This document shows positions 1 to 8,629 of a stretch of 59,836 nt of DNA, piece after piece; position 1 is the stretch's first letter, and each line of letters opens with the position of its first letter. The notes beneath the pieces were generated by a model that ran no database searches, was not told the origin of the DNA, and saw only the letters and a list, made by a program, of their open reading frames with translations. Made by a program: the position numbers and the translations under genes. Source of the DNA: Alistipes sp. (lineage in GTDB: Bacteria; Bacteroidota; Bacteroidia; Bacteroidales; Rikenellaceae). The stretch spans positions 1 through 59,836 of the forward strand of contig JAGAPT010000041.1 in assembly GCA_017623115.1 (NCBI GenBank), written 5' to 3'.

Positions 1-30
1 ATCCTGAGCCAGGATCAAACTCTCCATTGT
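1..30 (-). rRNA. rrs: 16S ribosomal RNA, 5' end only (cut by window edge)
   Basis: On the minus strand the window begins with the universal 5' end of 16S rRNA: GAGAGTTTGATCCTGGCTCA, the site of primer 27F, followed by GGAT. The mature 5' end is probably within a few bases of position 30. The rest of the gene, and presumably the rRNA operon, continues beyond the window to the left. The three promoters at 237-480 read towards it. Identity is certain; the exact processed end is not. Confidence 0.95.
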
Positions 31-236
31 AAAAAATAGTTTTGTTAAATCTTTAGCTCTAATCTCAAAGGTATTGTTTGAAATCATTCTCACGAAGAGA
101 ATGGATAAAAACTTTAGCTGCTCAATTACTTCAAAGAACGCCGTTCGTATATTGCTATATGAACTGTTTCTGTTTGTTTCGAACGATCTTTCGACCCTTC
201 AGTCCTGACCGCCTTTTTATGAGGCGGAAAGTGGTG

Positions 237-268
237 CAAAGGTAAAACCTTTTTTTGTAACCACCAAA
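237..268 (-). promoter_or_regulatory. rRNA promoter, proximal (P3)
   Basis: The minus strand shows TTTG (265-268), a 20-nt spacer and TACCTTTG (237-244), an exact match to the Bacteroidetes -33/-7 promoter. It is the closest of three promoters to the 16S gene, about 200 nt upstream of it. Confidence 0.85.
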
Positions 269-337
269 TCTCTTTGGAACTTTTTCAAAACTTTTTTTTT
301 TCAGAACCCTGCTTTCGTTTTTAGGCGAAAGCGGATG

Positions 338-369
338 CAAAGATAAAACAAGTTTTTCAAACCACCAAA
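338..369 (-). promoter_or_regulatory. rRNA promoter, middle (P2)
   Basis: The minus strand shows TTTG (366-369), a 20-nt spacer and TATCTTTG (338-345). It lies in the second copy of the duplicated module and has the same GATTTGGTGGTT block around the -33 element as P3. Confidence 0.85.
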
Positions 370-449
370 TCTTTTGGGGACTTTTTTTTCAAAACTTTTT
401 CAGAACCCTGCATCCGAATGGCCGTTTGGCTTGTTCTCAAATGCGGTTG

Positions 450-480
450 CAAAGGTAGCGACTTTTTTCGATTCTGCAAA
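450..480 (-). promoter_or_regulatory. rRNA promoter, distal (P1)
   Basis: The minus strand shows TTTG (477-480), a 19-nt spacer and TACCTTTG (450-457). It is not part of the duplication but has the same architecture, giving three tandem promoters for the rRNA operon. Confidence 0.8.
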
Positions 481-621
481 CATTTGACACTTTTTCTTGG
501 CATTTTTTTTCATTTTCCGCATCGGAATTTCATCAACCAACTATCAATCATCATTTTACGATTTGAGCCCATATTGCATTTTTCGATAATGGTTGAGAAA
601 GTGGGGGTTTATTATATATAG

Positions 622-717
622 GTATAGGAGGTTTGGGAGAATTGGGAGTGTTTGGGAGGTTTGGGAGAGCGCACAACATTCCCACAATTCTCAAAATTCA
701 CAACCCCCAGTCCCCTG
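622..717. repeat. Intergenic (TTTGGGAG)n repeat with inverted C-rich arm
   Basis: A G-rich left arm (about 627-669, repeated TTTGGGAG units) is followed after a short AGCGCACAA spacer by a C-rich right arm (about 678-716, units like TTCCCA and TTCTCAAAA) that is roughly its reverse complement. Similar sequences occur at 28769-28834, 31082-31123 and 57065-57133. It lies between the rRNA promoters and the terminator of the utilisation locus. Confidence 0.6.
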
Positions 718-725
718 CCCGAGCA

Positions 726-765
726 CAAAAAAAGCACGGGTATCGAAAACAATACCCGTGCTTTT
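726..765 (-). terminator. Intrinsic terminator ending the polysaccharide utilisation operon
   Basis: A 14-bp perfect stem (730-743 with 752-765, core GCACGGGTAT) has an 8-nt loop and, on the minus strand, is followed by a run of T. It stands 36 bp after the stop codon of the last lipoprotein gene. It is the first strong terminator I find downstream of the lacI promoter at 24480. Confidence 0.9.
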
Positions 766-801
766 GGTTAGCAGGTCGTGTGACCCGCGGTTGGAAAGGG
801 A

Positions 802-2835
802 TTACTGAACCTTTTGATAGGTCAGAACCAACGAGGTCATACGCAAGTCCTCATGGGGAGATACCTTCGGCGTATCATCAATTGCGACGAGATAATAGGC
901 CGTATTTACAGCCGGATCAACCAAGGTATGAGCCCAAGAAGTATTAACCCCACTTGTCATTGTATAGCTACCACTCTTCATCAAAGTTGCTTTTGCCTCC
1001 TCTTCGGCAGCTGCATAGTCATGAGCCGAGACGGAGCAGATAAAGCACTCGGTACCGGCTGTTTGACCCTGCGTAGTAGTACCTTTCACTTCTACAAGTT
1101 TATAGCCCTCGATTGCCGGAAGTTTTACCGATTCACCAGTTTCAGAATTACGGATATGCATCAGCAGGTATTTATCCTTATGCAAACTACAACCGCTTGT
1201 ACCTTCTGTATAACTGAAATCAAGCGCATACGAGATTCCATTCAAGAACTTATAGGGCATAGTCTCTGTATAAGGATTGGCCAGTACTCCTGCGAAGTTT
1301 GTTTGAATCGTCCAATCCTGCTGATCGTTCGAGAAGTCGAAGGGCAGAATCAGATAATCGTCATTGTTATTCGTGATTTTCTTGGCAATCGGGCGAATAC
1401 CTTGGAAGTTCGTCAACGGATAATCCTTCATATCAAACTCCTCATCGACAGCAAACTCTTTACCATAAACCAACATATATGCATATTCAGTAGCCGTACC
1501 GGAAGGATACGCATAATACATGATCGGATCTTTCGGCTGTGAGGTTTTGGTAATTCCCTTTGTCGGTACAACACTCACTGCCTGCCAACCATTCTCCTTG
1601 AAATAATCCCGTACAGAGGTCAAGTGAGCCGTCGTTTGGGGGCCTACCAACATATATACCCAACCGGCAGTTTTAGCTACAATCTTATTTGTCGTCGGAT
1701 AAGTTGACGGAATAATGGTTGCAACCTGCAAGTTTTTAACCACATCGGGGATATTTGTGTAGGCGAAATGCGGGCGCAACAAAATGGGAGTCGAACCCTC
1801 CTTCATGCTTACGGGCAAACCATACACAGCACTACTGCTACCATTTGCAAAGATGTGTTCAATCTCCGCAGCATCCATATTCAACTCTGTAAAATCACCC
1901 AACTTCAACGAGGGACGATAGACTTTGTTCATCACAAACTCGATAGCGCCCATCTTCATGCCATACACCGATCCATCCTCCATATAGGCACGAATCGTAA
2001 TATCGCCCTTTGCATGCGCACCCGGGAGCACCACAAAGTAGAATTTCGCGCCTTCAGCCGAGACCGTAGCCGGCGTAGCCAACGACAACTTGACCGACGG
2101 CAAACCGATATTGATTTTGAGCACATCGGAGAAGGCATCATTCTGCGGCGATTTTGTTGCATTCAACACACCATCCGTGAATGCCAACGGGTTACCCGAA
2201 ATTGTGCAAAGTTCAATGCTCGATACCGTTTTTGCTACATCGCTCGTCAGCGTCAACTCAACAATTGAAAACAGATTCGTAAGTTGGAATTCTACCTTCG
2301 TCGGAAGGGCCTCGGGTGCAAAGTGCTGAGGCTCTGCCAACATCATCATATACTCACCAATATGGTCATGGTTGCCGGCCTCACTTTGAACCTGCGCATC
2401 GGATAAAACAGCACCGGTAATGCTATGTGCACCAGCATTGGCAGTCGTAGGATAGTATGCCGTCACATGATTCGTCTCATTTTCAACCCACGAAATCGCT
2501 GTATCTCCGGTATATTGATGCTCCTCAATCCACGTAAAGGCAGTCGTTGCGCCACTCTGTAATGCAGTATAGGTTGAACGCTGACGCGTAGCCGCAGTCG
2601 GATTACCATCACCATACCAACGACGAATGGCTAACTTATCGCCCTCTACCCAGTGAACACCCAGGCCCTCGTCCTCGAAGAAGGAGGTACGGCCGCCCAT
2701 ATCGGCATAGAACTCGATGGCCTGACCCTGCGTCGTCTCGGGCACAGGCTGCTCATCTACATTGGCTTCGCTACACGACACGAAGAGTGCAGCGACAAAC
2801 AGTGTTTTCCAAAGATTTTTCATAGTTCTCTTCAT
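802..2835 (-). CDS. Fimbrillin-like surface lipoprotein (last gene of the utilisation locus)
   Basis: This 677-aa protein has an N-terminal lipoprotein signal with lipobox LFVSC at about residues 16-20. Residues ~35-310 resemble the fimbrillin-like fold: an RTSF segment, a GVHWVEGDKLAI block and an ITAYYPTT-like strand, as in Mfa2/FimB-type and SusE-position proteins. The C-terminal ~350 residues are not recognised. Position after SusCD-linked genes suggests a surface glycan-binding protein; that role is inference. The start could be Met1 or Met5 (MKNLWK). The same MKNLWK leader recurs in the lipoprotein at 8630-10243, a sign of recent duplication of the leader. The stop is followed by a strong terminator. 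Confidence 0.75.
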   Translation of the reverse strand: MKRTMKNLWKTLFVAALFVSCSEANVDEQPVPETTQGQAIEFYADMGGRTSFFEDEGLGVHWVEGDKLAIRRWYGDGNPTAATRQRSTYTALQSGATTAFTWIEEHQYTGDTAISWVENETNHVTAYYPTTANAGAHSITGAVLSDAQVQSEAGNHDHIGEYMMMLAEPQHFAPEALPTKVEFQLTNLFSIVELTLTSDVAKTVSSIELCTISGNPLAFTDGVLNATKSPQNDAFSDVLKINIGLPSVKLSLATPATVSAEGAKFYFVVLPGAHAKGDITIRAYMEDGSVYGMKMGAIEFVMNKVYRPSLKLGDFTELNMDAAEIEHIFANGSSSAVYGLPVSMKEGSTPILLRPHFAYTNIPDVVKNLQVATIIPSTYPTTNKIVAKTAGWVYMLVGPQTTAHLTSVRDYFKENGWQAVSVVPTKGITKTSQPKDPIMYYAYPSGTATEYAYMLVYGKEFAVDEEFDMKDYPLTNFQGIRPIAKKITNNNDDYLILPFDFSNDQQDWTIQTNFAGVLANPYTETMPYKFLNGISYALDFSYTEGTSGCSLHKDKYLLMHIRNSETGESVKLPAIEGYKLVEVKGTTTQGQTAGTECFICSVSAHDYAAAEEEAKATLMKSGSYTMTSGVNTSWAHTLVDPAVNTAYYLVAIDDTPKVSPHEDLRMTSLVLTYQKVQ

Positions 2836-2846
2836 TTTTGTCGTTA

Positions 2847-2978
2847 CTACTCATTCGCAGGGCCCCAGCCATCGCCCTCTTCTGTGTCATTAATACTACC
2901 CGAGTAGGCAAAGCCTGCCTCGACGCTCACCAGCAACTCCTCCGCTTGGGGGGGGGTGTACGACGTTTTGTTTTTCAT
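2847..2978 (-). CDS. Small 43-aa ORF, unrecognised, tail rich in Gly/Asp/Asn
   Basis: An ATG at 2978 opens a 43-codon frame ending TAG at 2847, 11 bp before the downstream lipoprotein start and 45 bp after the upstream FG-GAP gene. It begins MKNKTSYTPPQAEELLV, continues with SVEAGFAYSGS and ends EGDGWGPANE. It has no signal peptide. Its start is preceded by AACAACCAAATCA, the same leader type as susC and the aldolase gene. Short ORFs of this build (a PEAE-like head, an EAGFAxSG centre, an acidic Trp/Gly tail) occur in Bacteroidales next to fimbrillin-like lipoproteins; I recall this as a pattern and do not know a function. A run of nine C (codons 8-11) crosses the frame and could slip. It could also be non-coding leader. 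Confidence 0.55.
   Translation of the reverse strand: MKNKTSYTPPQAEELLVSVEAGFAYSGSINDTEEGDGWGPANE
2948..2956. repeat. 9-bp G/C homopolymer tract inside the 43-aa ORF
   Basis: Nine consecutive G on the plus strand (nine C in the coding sense) encode part of the YTPPQ segment. Gain or loss of one base would shift the frame of the 43-aa ORF. A second 9-base tract lies in susC at 17955-17963. Confidence 0.9.
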
Positions 2979-3023
2979 TGATTTGGTTGTTAAAAAGTGA
3001 ATATTAAGTGATTTTTATTGTAT

Positions 3024-5036
3024 TTAATCATCATAGCCGGCATAGCCCAGGCGGTTATGCTCGAAGAAGAAGTATTTGCCACTCTCAACACCCACGACGA
3101 GGTTTAGGCCATGCGACGTATCGCCCAATGCACAGGGCTCGGGGGCATTGGAGTGTGCTCCGAGGTAGAAGTCCTCGCCATCGACCAAGAGCTGCTTGGG
3201 CTCGGCAAAGCGCATCGCCTCGTTCGTGCCGACATTCTCGAAGTACATCACCTGCATGCCAATCTTTTTCTTCAAGAAGCGGCTATAGGGTAGGCCCTGT
3301 TCGGGTGAGGGGTAACTCGAGCGTTTCACCGAGCCGACAAAGAGGTCGAGTTTGCCATCGCCATTCCAGTCGGCGAAGCTCAACTTGCCTCTACCCCACT
3401 GTCCCATATTCTCCTTGGGGCTATGGGTATGACCCGTAATCGGACGGCCATCGGCCAGTTGCAACTTACCAAAATCCTCGACATGCCAATCATCGACACG
3501 CCCATAGAGGTGGAGGGCATTATCGTCGTCCATGGTCACCATGACCACCTGCTCGCCCACCTTGGCCAAGGCTGGGCGCACACGCCACGAGCCATGCAAC
3601 TCCAGGTTGTCGCACGACAAGGCCACCGGAGCATCAAGTTTCGGTTCGGTTTTCGTACCGCGATTCAGCAGTACCTCATATTTGGCACGCGAGCCCGAGG
3701 TAACGACATCGAGCAAGCCGTCGCCATTCCAGTCGAAGACCTTCGGGCAGAGGTAGCCCCACGAAGCCTCGAAGGGACCCTGCACGACATAGTAACCCGG
3801 GCGCAGCACGAGCGGTTTGCCATCGGCCTCAACCTCCGTCGAGCGGGCGAAGTCGGGCTCACGGTTGGTACCGCAGTTCTTGAAGAAGAGCAGGCGACCC
3901 TCCGAATTGCCGGCCACGATATCGAGCACGCCATCGCCATCCCAATCGACGACATTGGGCACCGTGAGCGAGCCGCCATAGAGCGGAGCCTGACGTTCGA
4001 GCACCACATGTCGCTCGGCATAAATCGGAGCACCCTTGGCCGTCAGGCGGTCGAAGTGGTAGGTGTACATCGCCGACTCGCCGCCAATCAACAGTCCCGA
4101 GCACTCGCCCTGGGCCATCGGCATTGCTACGAGTTGGTTGCTATATGCGCTGTGCACACGCACCTCGTTTTCGTTCTGCATCACATGCAGGGCTCGCATG
4201 CCCCCCTTCGGCAATTTGGCTTGGTAGGGAATATATTTCAGGCTGCCCAGACGACCTCCAATGAGGTAGCCGTCGAGCGTGCGCTCCTTATTGTAGACGC
4301 AGGCCACACGCGAAGCACCCACCATGAGGCGCATGTCGCTGCTCACCTGCTCGACACGGGTAATCTGCTCCCAGTTGTCGTTGACCGTGAAGCGGAACAG
4401 ACCCGAAGCATGCAATTCACCGCGGTAGATACCGGCACCATCGTAGTAGGATTGTTTATTCCCCGGGAAGGTAGCGGGACGGTACTCACCTCCATCGTGG
4501 CACAAGACCACCACCTCAATCTCACCCTTGCGACGGCGCACCAGGTCATAGGAGCCCAGCGGATAGTCGAAGCCCGACACCTCGCATTTGGTCTCCATCT
4601 CGAAACCACGGCCATTCCAGCGTGCCACCTGCATATAGGTACGTGTCAAACGGACCAACCATATATCGTCGCCATCTTGGAACACACGCAGGTTCCAGGG
4701 CACGGTTTTCTCCTCACTCCACGGAGAATCTACACGCTGCGGCTTGCCGTAAATTGGATCACCCTCGGCCGTGCGTCCCTCATAGGCACAACGGAAGAAT
4801 CCCTTGGCCTCGGGCATACCATGCTGCACCGCCACAAAGAGGTCGGGAGCCTCCTCCGACGAAAGGAAAGCGCATCCACGGGGTGAATTGTTATAGGTCA
4901 GACCGAAGGTCAGGGGCGAAAGGCCCTCATCGCCACCCGCCGGAATGGGAGCGGCATGCCGTAAAGGGGCGGCAGCATGAGCCGTCAACAGGCCCACGCT
5001 GCATACCCACAACATGAAAAAAAGGCGTTTTATCAT
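3024..5036 (-). CDS. Secreted FG-GAP/VCBS repeat protein
   Basis: This 670-aa protein has a clear signal peptide (MIKRLFFMLWVCSVGLL, cleavage after AHA). It carries several Ca-binding FG-GAP motifs of the form DWDGDGxLD: around residues 360 (DWDGDGVLDIV), 420 (DWNGDGLLDVV) and 550 (DWNGDGKLDLFVG). These repeats build a beta-propeller seen in integrins and in Bacteroidetes carbohydrate-active proteins. No catalytic domain is visible, unlike the related protein at 20536-23322. It lies 10 bp after the esterase gene in the same operon. A role in glycan binding or as an uncharacterised hydrolase or lyase is inference from context. Confidence 0.8.
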   Translation of the reverse strand: MIKRLFFMLWVCSVGLLTAHAAAPLRHAAPIPAGGDEGLSPLTFGLTYNNSPRGCAFLSSEEAPDLFVAVQHGMPEAKGFFRCAYEGRTAEGDPIYGKPQRVDSPWSEEKTVPWNLRVFQDGDDIWLVRLTRTYMQVARWNGRGFEMETKCEVSGFDYPLGSYDLVRRRKGEIEVVVLCHDGGEYRPATFPGNKQSYYDGAGIYRGELHASGLFRFTVNDNWEQITRVEQVSSDMRLMVGASRVACVYNKERTLDGYLIGGRLGSLKYIPYQAKLPKGGMRALHVMQNENEVRVHSAYSNQLVAMPMAQGECSGLLIGGESAMYTYHFDRLTAKGAPIYAERHVVLERQAPLYGGSLTVPNVVDWDGDGVLDIVAGNSEGRLLFFKNCGTNREPDFARSTEVEADGKPLVLRPGYYVVQGPFEASWGYLCPKVFDWNGDGLLDVVTSGSRAKYEVLLNRGTKTEPKLDAPVALSCDNLELHGSWRVRPALAKVGEQVVMVTMDDDNALHLYGRVDDWHVEDFGKLQLADGRPITGHTHSPKENMGQWGRGKLSFADWNGDGKLDLFVGSVKRSSYPSPEQGLPYSRFLKKKIGMQVMYFENVGTNEAMRFAEPKQLLVDGEDFYLGAHSNAPEPCALGDTSHGLNLVVGVESGKYFFFEHNRLGYAGYDD

Positions 5037-5046
5037 TGATTCCGAT

Positions 5047-6981
5047 TTACTCGTTATAGTCGATTTGAACCGCCAGCAACGTCAGGTCGTTGAACTGGGT
5101 TGTACGCGGCAGTGTCACGGTCTGACCGGCCTTCACCGGCAGGGCGTAAATCTGGAACTTCACACGTTTCTCGGCATTCATCTGCAAGAGAATCGTACCA
5201 TTGGGCACCTTCTTCCAGCGCGCCAACGCATTATCAATCGGGCTGCAGGGCAGAGCCAAGACGTAAATCTCGCCATCCGAAAGAGCCGTCACCTTAGCAC
5301 GATGTTCGTTGCGCGGACCCGTCTTATCGGGAGCAGCATGCTGCAGGTAGTCGAAGCCCACAATGTCGGACGGAATATTGCGCAACGTATATTTACGGTT
5401 GCTGTGCAACGTCGCACCATTGGACAACTTCAGCAGTTTATGACCGCTACCCTCGACACGCACAGCCGTCTGCTTCAGATTGGCCACAGCAGCCCCCGAA
5501 GCACGCTTCGCAGCCGGAGCAGCCTTCGGAGCCGGCTTGGCAAGGGTAATCAGTGGTGCATCACTACGGAACGGCAATACGGGCATACCGGCTGCATCGA
5601 ACAGGTTGCCGACAGCCGTCTCGTTGAAACAATAGCGCACAGCCACCGGACGACGCACCTTCTTGTTCCAAGCCAAGAGGCGACCATCACCATCAAACAT
5701 ACCCATGGCGGGCTGGAACACCATCGTCTCATCGGCAATCTCGAGGTGTGCCACCGCATCACCACGGCACTCGATACCGCCCTCGGCATTTTCAAAGGTG
5801 ATAATCGCACGTCCACCCTTGAACTCCACCGACTTCATCGAGGCCTGCTTATACTTGCCCACCTCCTTTTTGTAGACCTCGGCCAGCGCCCAGTTGCCCA
5901 GACGCTCACCCACCGGCTTCTTATAGGGAGGATGAATGTTCGTCACATCGGGCACATGGTCGCTGACATTGACCATGCCCGTATAGGGAACTTGTGCTGC
6001 TACGGCTGCCTGCTGCTCACGCACGAGGGTCTTGCCACCCACCACAGCCTCCTTACCATGGGGTGCCAACTGCACAAGGTAGAAGGGCAACTTGTCGTTT
6101 TGGAACTCATCGCGCCAGCGATAGATCAGTTCGGCATGTTGCTTGGCATAGACCGACGGGTTATAGGCATTTGCACACCCCTGATACCAGATGACACCGG
6201 CCAGAGCCAGGTTGCGCAACGGACGAATCATGGCATTGAACAGACCTCCCTCACGCCAGCCGCTACGCTTCGCATAACGCTGCTTGAAGGCCGTCAAGGC
6301 AGCCTTATCCTGCTGCACATCACCTGCATGCATCCACAACTCAATCGGCGTACCGCCCCACGACGAGTTGATCAGGCCAACGGGCTGCTGCAAATTTTCA
6401 TAGAGGTGACGACCGAAGAAGTAACCCACAGCACTGAAATACTGCGTATCCTCATCGCCACACACAATCCACTCGCCATGGCAGTCGGTTTGGACGTTAC
6501 CCGTGCAGTTTTGCTGCATATTGAACAGACGCATCGAGGGATACTGCTCATCCTTTTCCAGCGACTCGCGCATATCCACGATGCCTCGCACGGCATTCCA
6601 ATTCATATTCGACTGCCCCGAGCAGAGCCATACCTGGCCAATCAAGACATCCTCGATGGTCTCCTCGGCTTTGCGGTTCGTCGTGATGTGAATCGTGTAG
6701 GTCTCGTTCGAGGCCTTCGGAGTCTGCACCTCCACCGACCAGGTGGTGTCGTAGTGCGACTTGGTCTTTACCGGCTCGGCTAACCATGACGGGGCTACCG
6801 TAACCGTCGAATTCGGGTCGGCCCATCCCCAAATCTTAACCGTCGTGTTCTCCTGCAGTACCATATGGTCACCCAAGATGGCCGGCATGCGCAGAATCGG
6901 TTGTGCCGTCGAGGTCAATACCGAGATGACACCAAAGGCCATCAACAGGATCAGGCGTTGAAAAAATCGTTTCATATTCAT
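5047..6981 (-). CDS. Sialate O-acetylesterase-like (SASA family) carbohydrate esterase
   Basis: This 644-aa secreted protein has a signal peptide over residues 1-27. The SGNH-type esterase core starts with LCSGQSNMNW at about residue 120, where the Ser is the nucleophile. It continues with IWYQGCANAYN (block V-like) and DVTNIHPPYKKPVGERLG, whose His belongs to the catalytic pair. Family members remove O-acetyl groups from sialic acids or from plant and bacterial polysaccharides. The last ~150 residues form an extra domain after an Ala/Lys/Pro-rich linker (KPAPKAAPAAKRASG). The start may be Met1 or Met3. It lies between a sialidase-like gene and an FG-GAP gene, so deacetylation of the locus's target glycan is the likely job. 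The exact substrate is unknown. Confidence 0.85.
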   Translation of the reverse strand: MNMKRFFQRLILLMAFGVISVLTSTAQPILRMPAILGDHMVLQENTTVKIWGWADPNSTVTVAPSWLAEPVKTKSHYDTTWSVEVQTPKASNETYTIHITTNRKAEETIEDVLIGQVWLCSGQSNMNWNAVRGIVDMRESLEKDEQYPSMRLFNMQQNCTGNVQTDCHGEWIVCGDEDTQYFSAVGYFFGRHLYENLQQPVGLINSSWGGTPIELWMHAGDVQQDKAALTAFKQRYAKRSGWREGGLFNAMIRPLRNLALAGVIWYQGCANAYNPSVYAKQHAELIYRWRDEFQNDKLPFYLVQLAPHGKEAVVGGKTLVREQQAAVAAQVPYTGMVNVSDHVPDVTNIHPPYKKPVGERLGNWALAEVYKKEVGKYKQASMKSVEFKGGRAIITFENAEGGIECRGDAVAHLEIADETMVFQPAMGMFDGDGRLLAWNKKVRRPVAVRYCFNETAVGNLFDAAGMPVLPFRSDAPLITLAKPAPKAAPAAKRASGAAVANLKQTAVRVEGSGHKLLKLSNGATLHSNRKYTLRNIPSDIVGFDYLQHAAPDKTGPRNEHRAKVTALSDGEIYVLALPCSPIDNALARWKKVPNGTILLQMNAEKRVKFQIYALPVKAGQTVTLPRTTQFNDLTLLAVQIDYNE

Positions 6982-7007
6982 TAAATTTGTTTTGGTTGTT
7001 TGCTGAT

Positions 7008-8618
7008 TTACTTATTCAAGGTACGCACGACGCTGGTCGGTCCCTCCGAGCGGAACTTCTCAATGCGCTTGAAGACCATGAAGTTGGCATCGTGCTGGCG
7101 CGTAGGAAGCCCACGGCTCTCCTCCATCGCCAGGCGAATCAGGCAGATGATATCCTCACCATCAAACTGCCAATCAACATATTGGAATCCATCGAAGAAG
7201 GGGTTATCGCTGGTGATGACCACCCGCTCCTCGCGCCATTCACGCAGGTCACTCGACGACAGCAGTGTCAGCGTGTTGCGCGTCAAACCGGCATGGATGC
7301 CATGGGCATAGATGCCGCCATGGCGCAACCCCAGCGAGGCCGGATTGGCCGGTGTCGTGAGGGCCCAATAGCGATCGCTCACAGCGTCGTAACGTATCGT
7401 AAACTTCTTACCGCCACCCGGCATCTCGATGATATCCTTCTCGGGATCAAAGTGCACTTTGCGGGGGCTCTCGACCGTGATGATGGCCGCCGTGCGACCC
7501 ACCTTATGCTCATCAACACGCATCACATTGACCAGTCCGCCTTCGCGCGTTGCCACGACACACCCCTCAATCCATTGACGGAACTCATCACCACCCTTCG
7601 TCGGCCACTCCTTTTCGCTCGGCAGCTCACGGCTCATCGTCCAACTCGAGGCCTTCATCAGGTCGGCATCCTCCTTGGCCGAGATGACACAAGCACGACG
7701 TACCTCATTCGGGAAGTTGGTCTCCATGCCGCGCCACAAACGTCCCGCGTGTACCACCACAGGCACCGGTGCCGAGTGGTAACGGCCACGGAAGAGCACG
7801 CCACGATCAAACTCATCCCTCGGGAAGGTAAACGTGCGACCGCCATCGGTCGACTCGCAGATAATCACATGTCCCTCGGGCGACCACGTGCCGAGCATAT
7901 AGAGGCGATCACGATGCTCGAAGAGCGTAAAGAAGTTAATCGGATAATACCCCTCGGACCACAATTGCCACGTTTGGCCACGATCCGTCGAGCGATACAC
8001 CTCCGTACCACGCTTGCGATTGGCATTGGTGCAGGCCGCCAGATAGGTACCATCCTTGCAAATCAAGATGGAGGGATTCGTCAGGTGTCCGCTCCGCAAC
8101 TTCTTAATGCGAGCGACCACCGTACCCGGAATAGGTGCCGTCTCGGCTACACGCAGACGGCGAGCGAAGAGCATCGTCGTAAGACCGCCCTCACCGGCTG
8201 TCGGCAACTCCATCCATGCACCTGGCGTGGTATAAGCGGCCTCATAGAAGCGATAGCGATCCTTGTTGATATAAAAGTGCTCTCCGGTCGGTCTCCAGAC
8301 CGAGGCATCGGGGGTCTGGCCACACACCGCCAACACGATGCGACAAGGAACCTTGGCACGCACGGCCGAGGGGCCCTCAAACTCTTTCAGGCTGACGGCA
8401 TAGCGCATGCCGACATAGGCCGCAGGGAGCGATTTACCAAACCGATGGCGTTTACATTGCGGAAAGGCATCCTGCCCCGCTTTGGCCAGACGGATATCGA
8501 TGACCCGCCCACGTACTTCGAGCAAAGGCTCCTGCTGTGGCGCGGCGACCACGAGGGTCGCACACGCCACAAACAAACCAAGCAGAAGCATCTTTAGGTG
8601 TCGCATCAGTTGCGGCAT
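7008..8618 (-). CDS. Sialidase-like beta-propeller protein A (Asp-box), secreted
   Basis: This 536-aa protein has an N-terminal signal (MRHLKMLLLGLFVACATL), a beta-sandwich-like head to ~residue 165, then a six-bladed propeller. Asp-boxes STDRGQTW and STDGGRTF are present. Where GH33 sialidases have the FRIP/YRIP arginine, this protein reads GHLTNPSILI, so a canonical member of the arginine triad is absent. The C-terminus has a long conserved block (GFQYVDW, then RGLPTRQHDANFMVF) shared with the next gene upstream, its paralogue. It is probably a glycan-cleaving or glycan-binding propeller whose activity cannot be read from sequence; annotation as true sialidase would be unsafe. Confidence 0.75.
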   Translation of the reverse strand: MPQLMRHLKMLLLGLFVACATLVVAAPQQEPLLEVRGRVIDIRLAKAGQDAFPQCKRHRFGKSLPAAYVGMRYAVSLKEFEGPSAVRAKVPCRIVLAVCGQTPDASVWRPTGEHFYINKDRYRFYEAAYTTPGAWMELPTAGEGGLTTMLFARRLRVAETAPIPGTVVARIKKLRSGHLTNPSILICKDGTYLAACTNANRKRGTEVYRSTDRGQTWQLWSEGYYPINFFTLFEHRDRLYMLGTWSPEGHVIICESTDGGRTFTFPRDEFDRGVLFRGRYHSAPVPVVVHAGRLWRGMETNFPNEVRRACVISAKEDADLMKASSWTMSRELPSEKEWPTKGGDEFRQWIEGCVVATREGGLVNVMRVDEHKVGRTAAIITVESPRKVHFDPEKDIIEMPGGGKKFTIRYDAVSDRYWALTTPANPASLGLRHGGIYAHGIHAGLTRNTLTLLSSSDLREWREERVVITSDNPFFDGFQYVDWQFDGEDIICLIRLAMEESRGLPTRQHDANFMVFKRIEKFRSEGPTSVVRTLNK

Positions 8619-8629
8619 ACATCAAGGGA

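Larger units (their letters stand above)
231..411 (-). repeat. Tandem duplication of an ~80-bp rRNA promoter module
   Basis: Two ~81-bp copies (331-411 and 231-311) lie in direct order. Reading on the minus strand, each starts with CAGGGTTCTGAAAAA, continues with an A-rich stretch, then GATTTGGTGGTT, a 20-nt spacer, the -7 box and a GCA start region. Each is followed by a short hairpin in the initially transcribed region (stems CTTTCG/CGAAAG at 312-331 and CCGCCT/AGGCGG at 209-227). The copies differ by small indels. This is the upstream leader of the 16S gene; no protein-coding gene is visible in 31-725. Confidence 0.8.

Noticed and set aside
3423-4886. Long open frames on the plus strand opposite the utilisation-locus genes (also 5014-6783, 6987-8597, 8537-10102, 10563-12194, 16305-17570, 20533-23058)
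   Set aside because: They mirror strongly supported minus-strand genes, have His/Arg/Leu-rich antisense composition and no domain, signal or start context.
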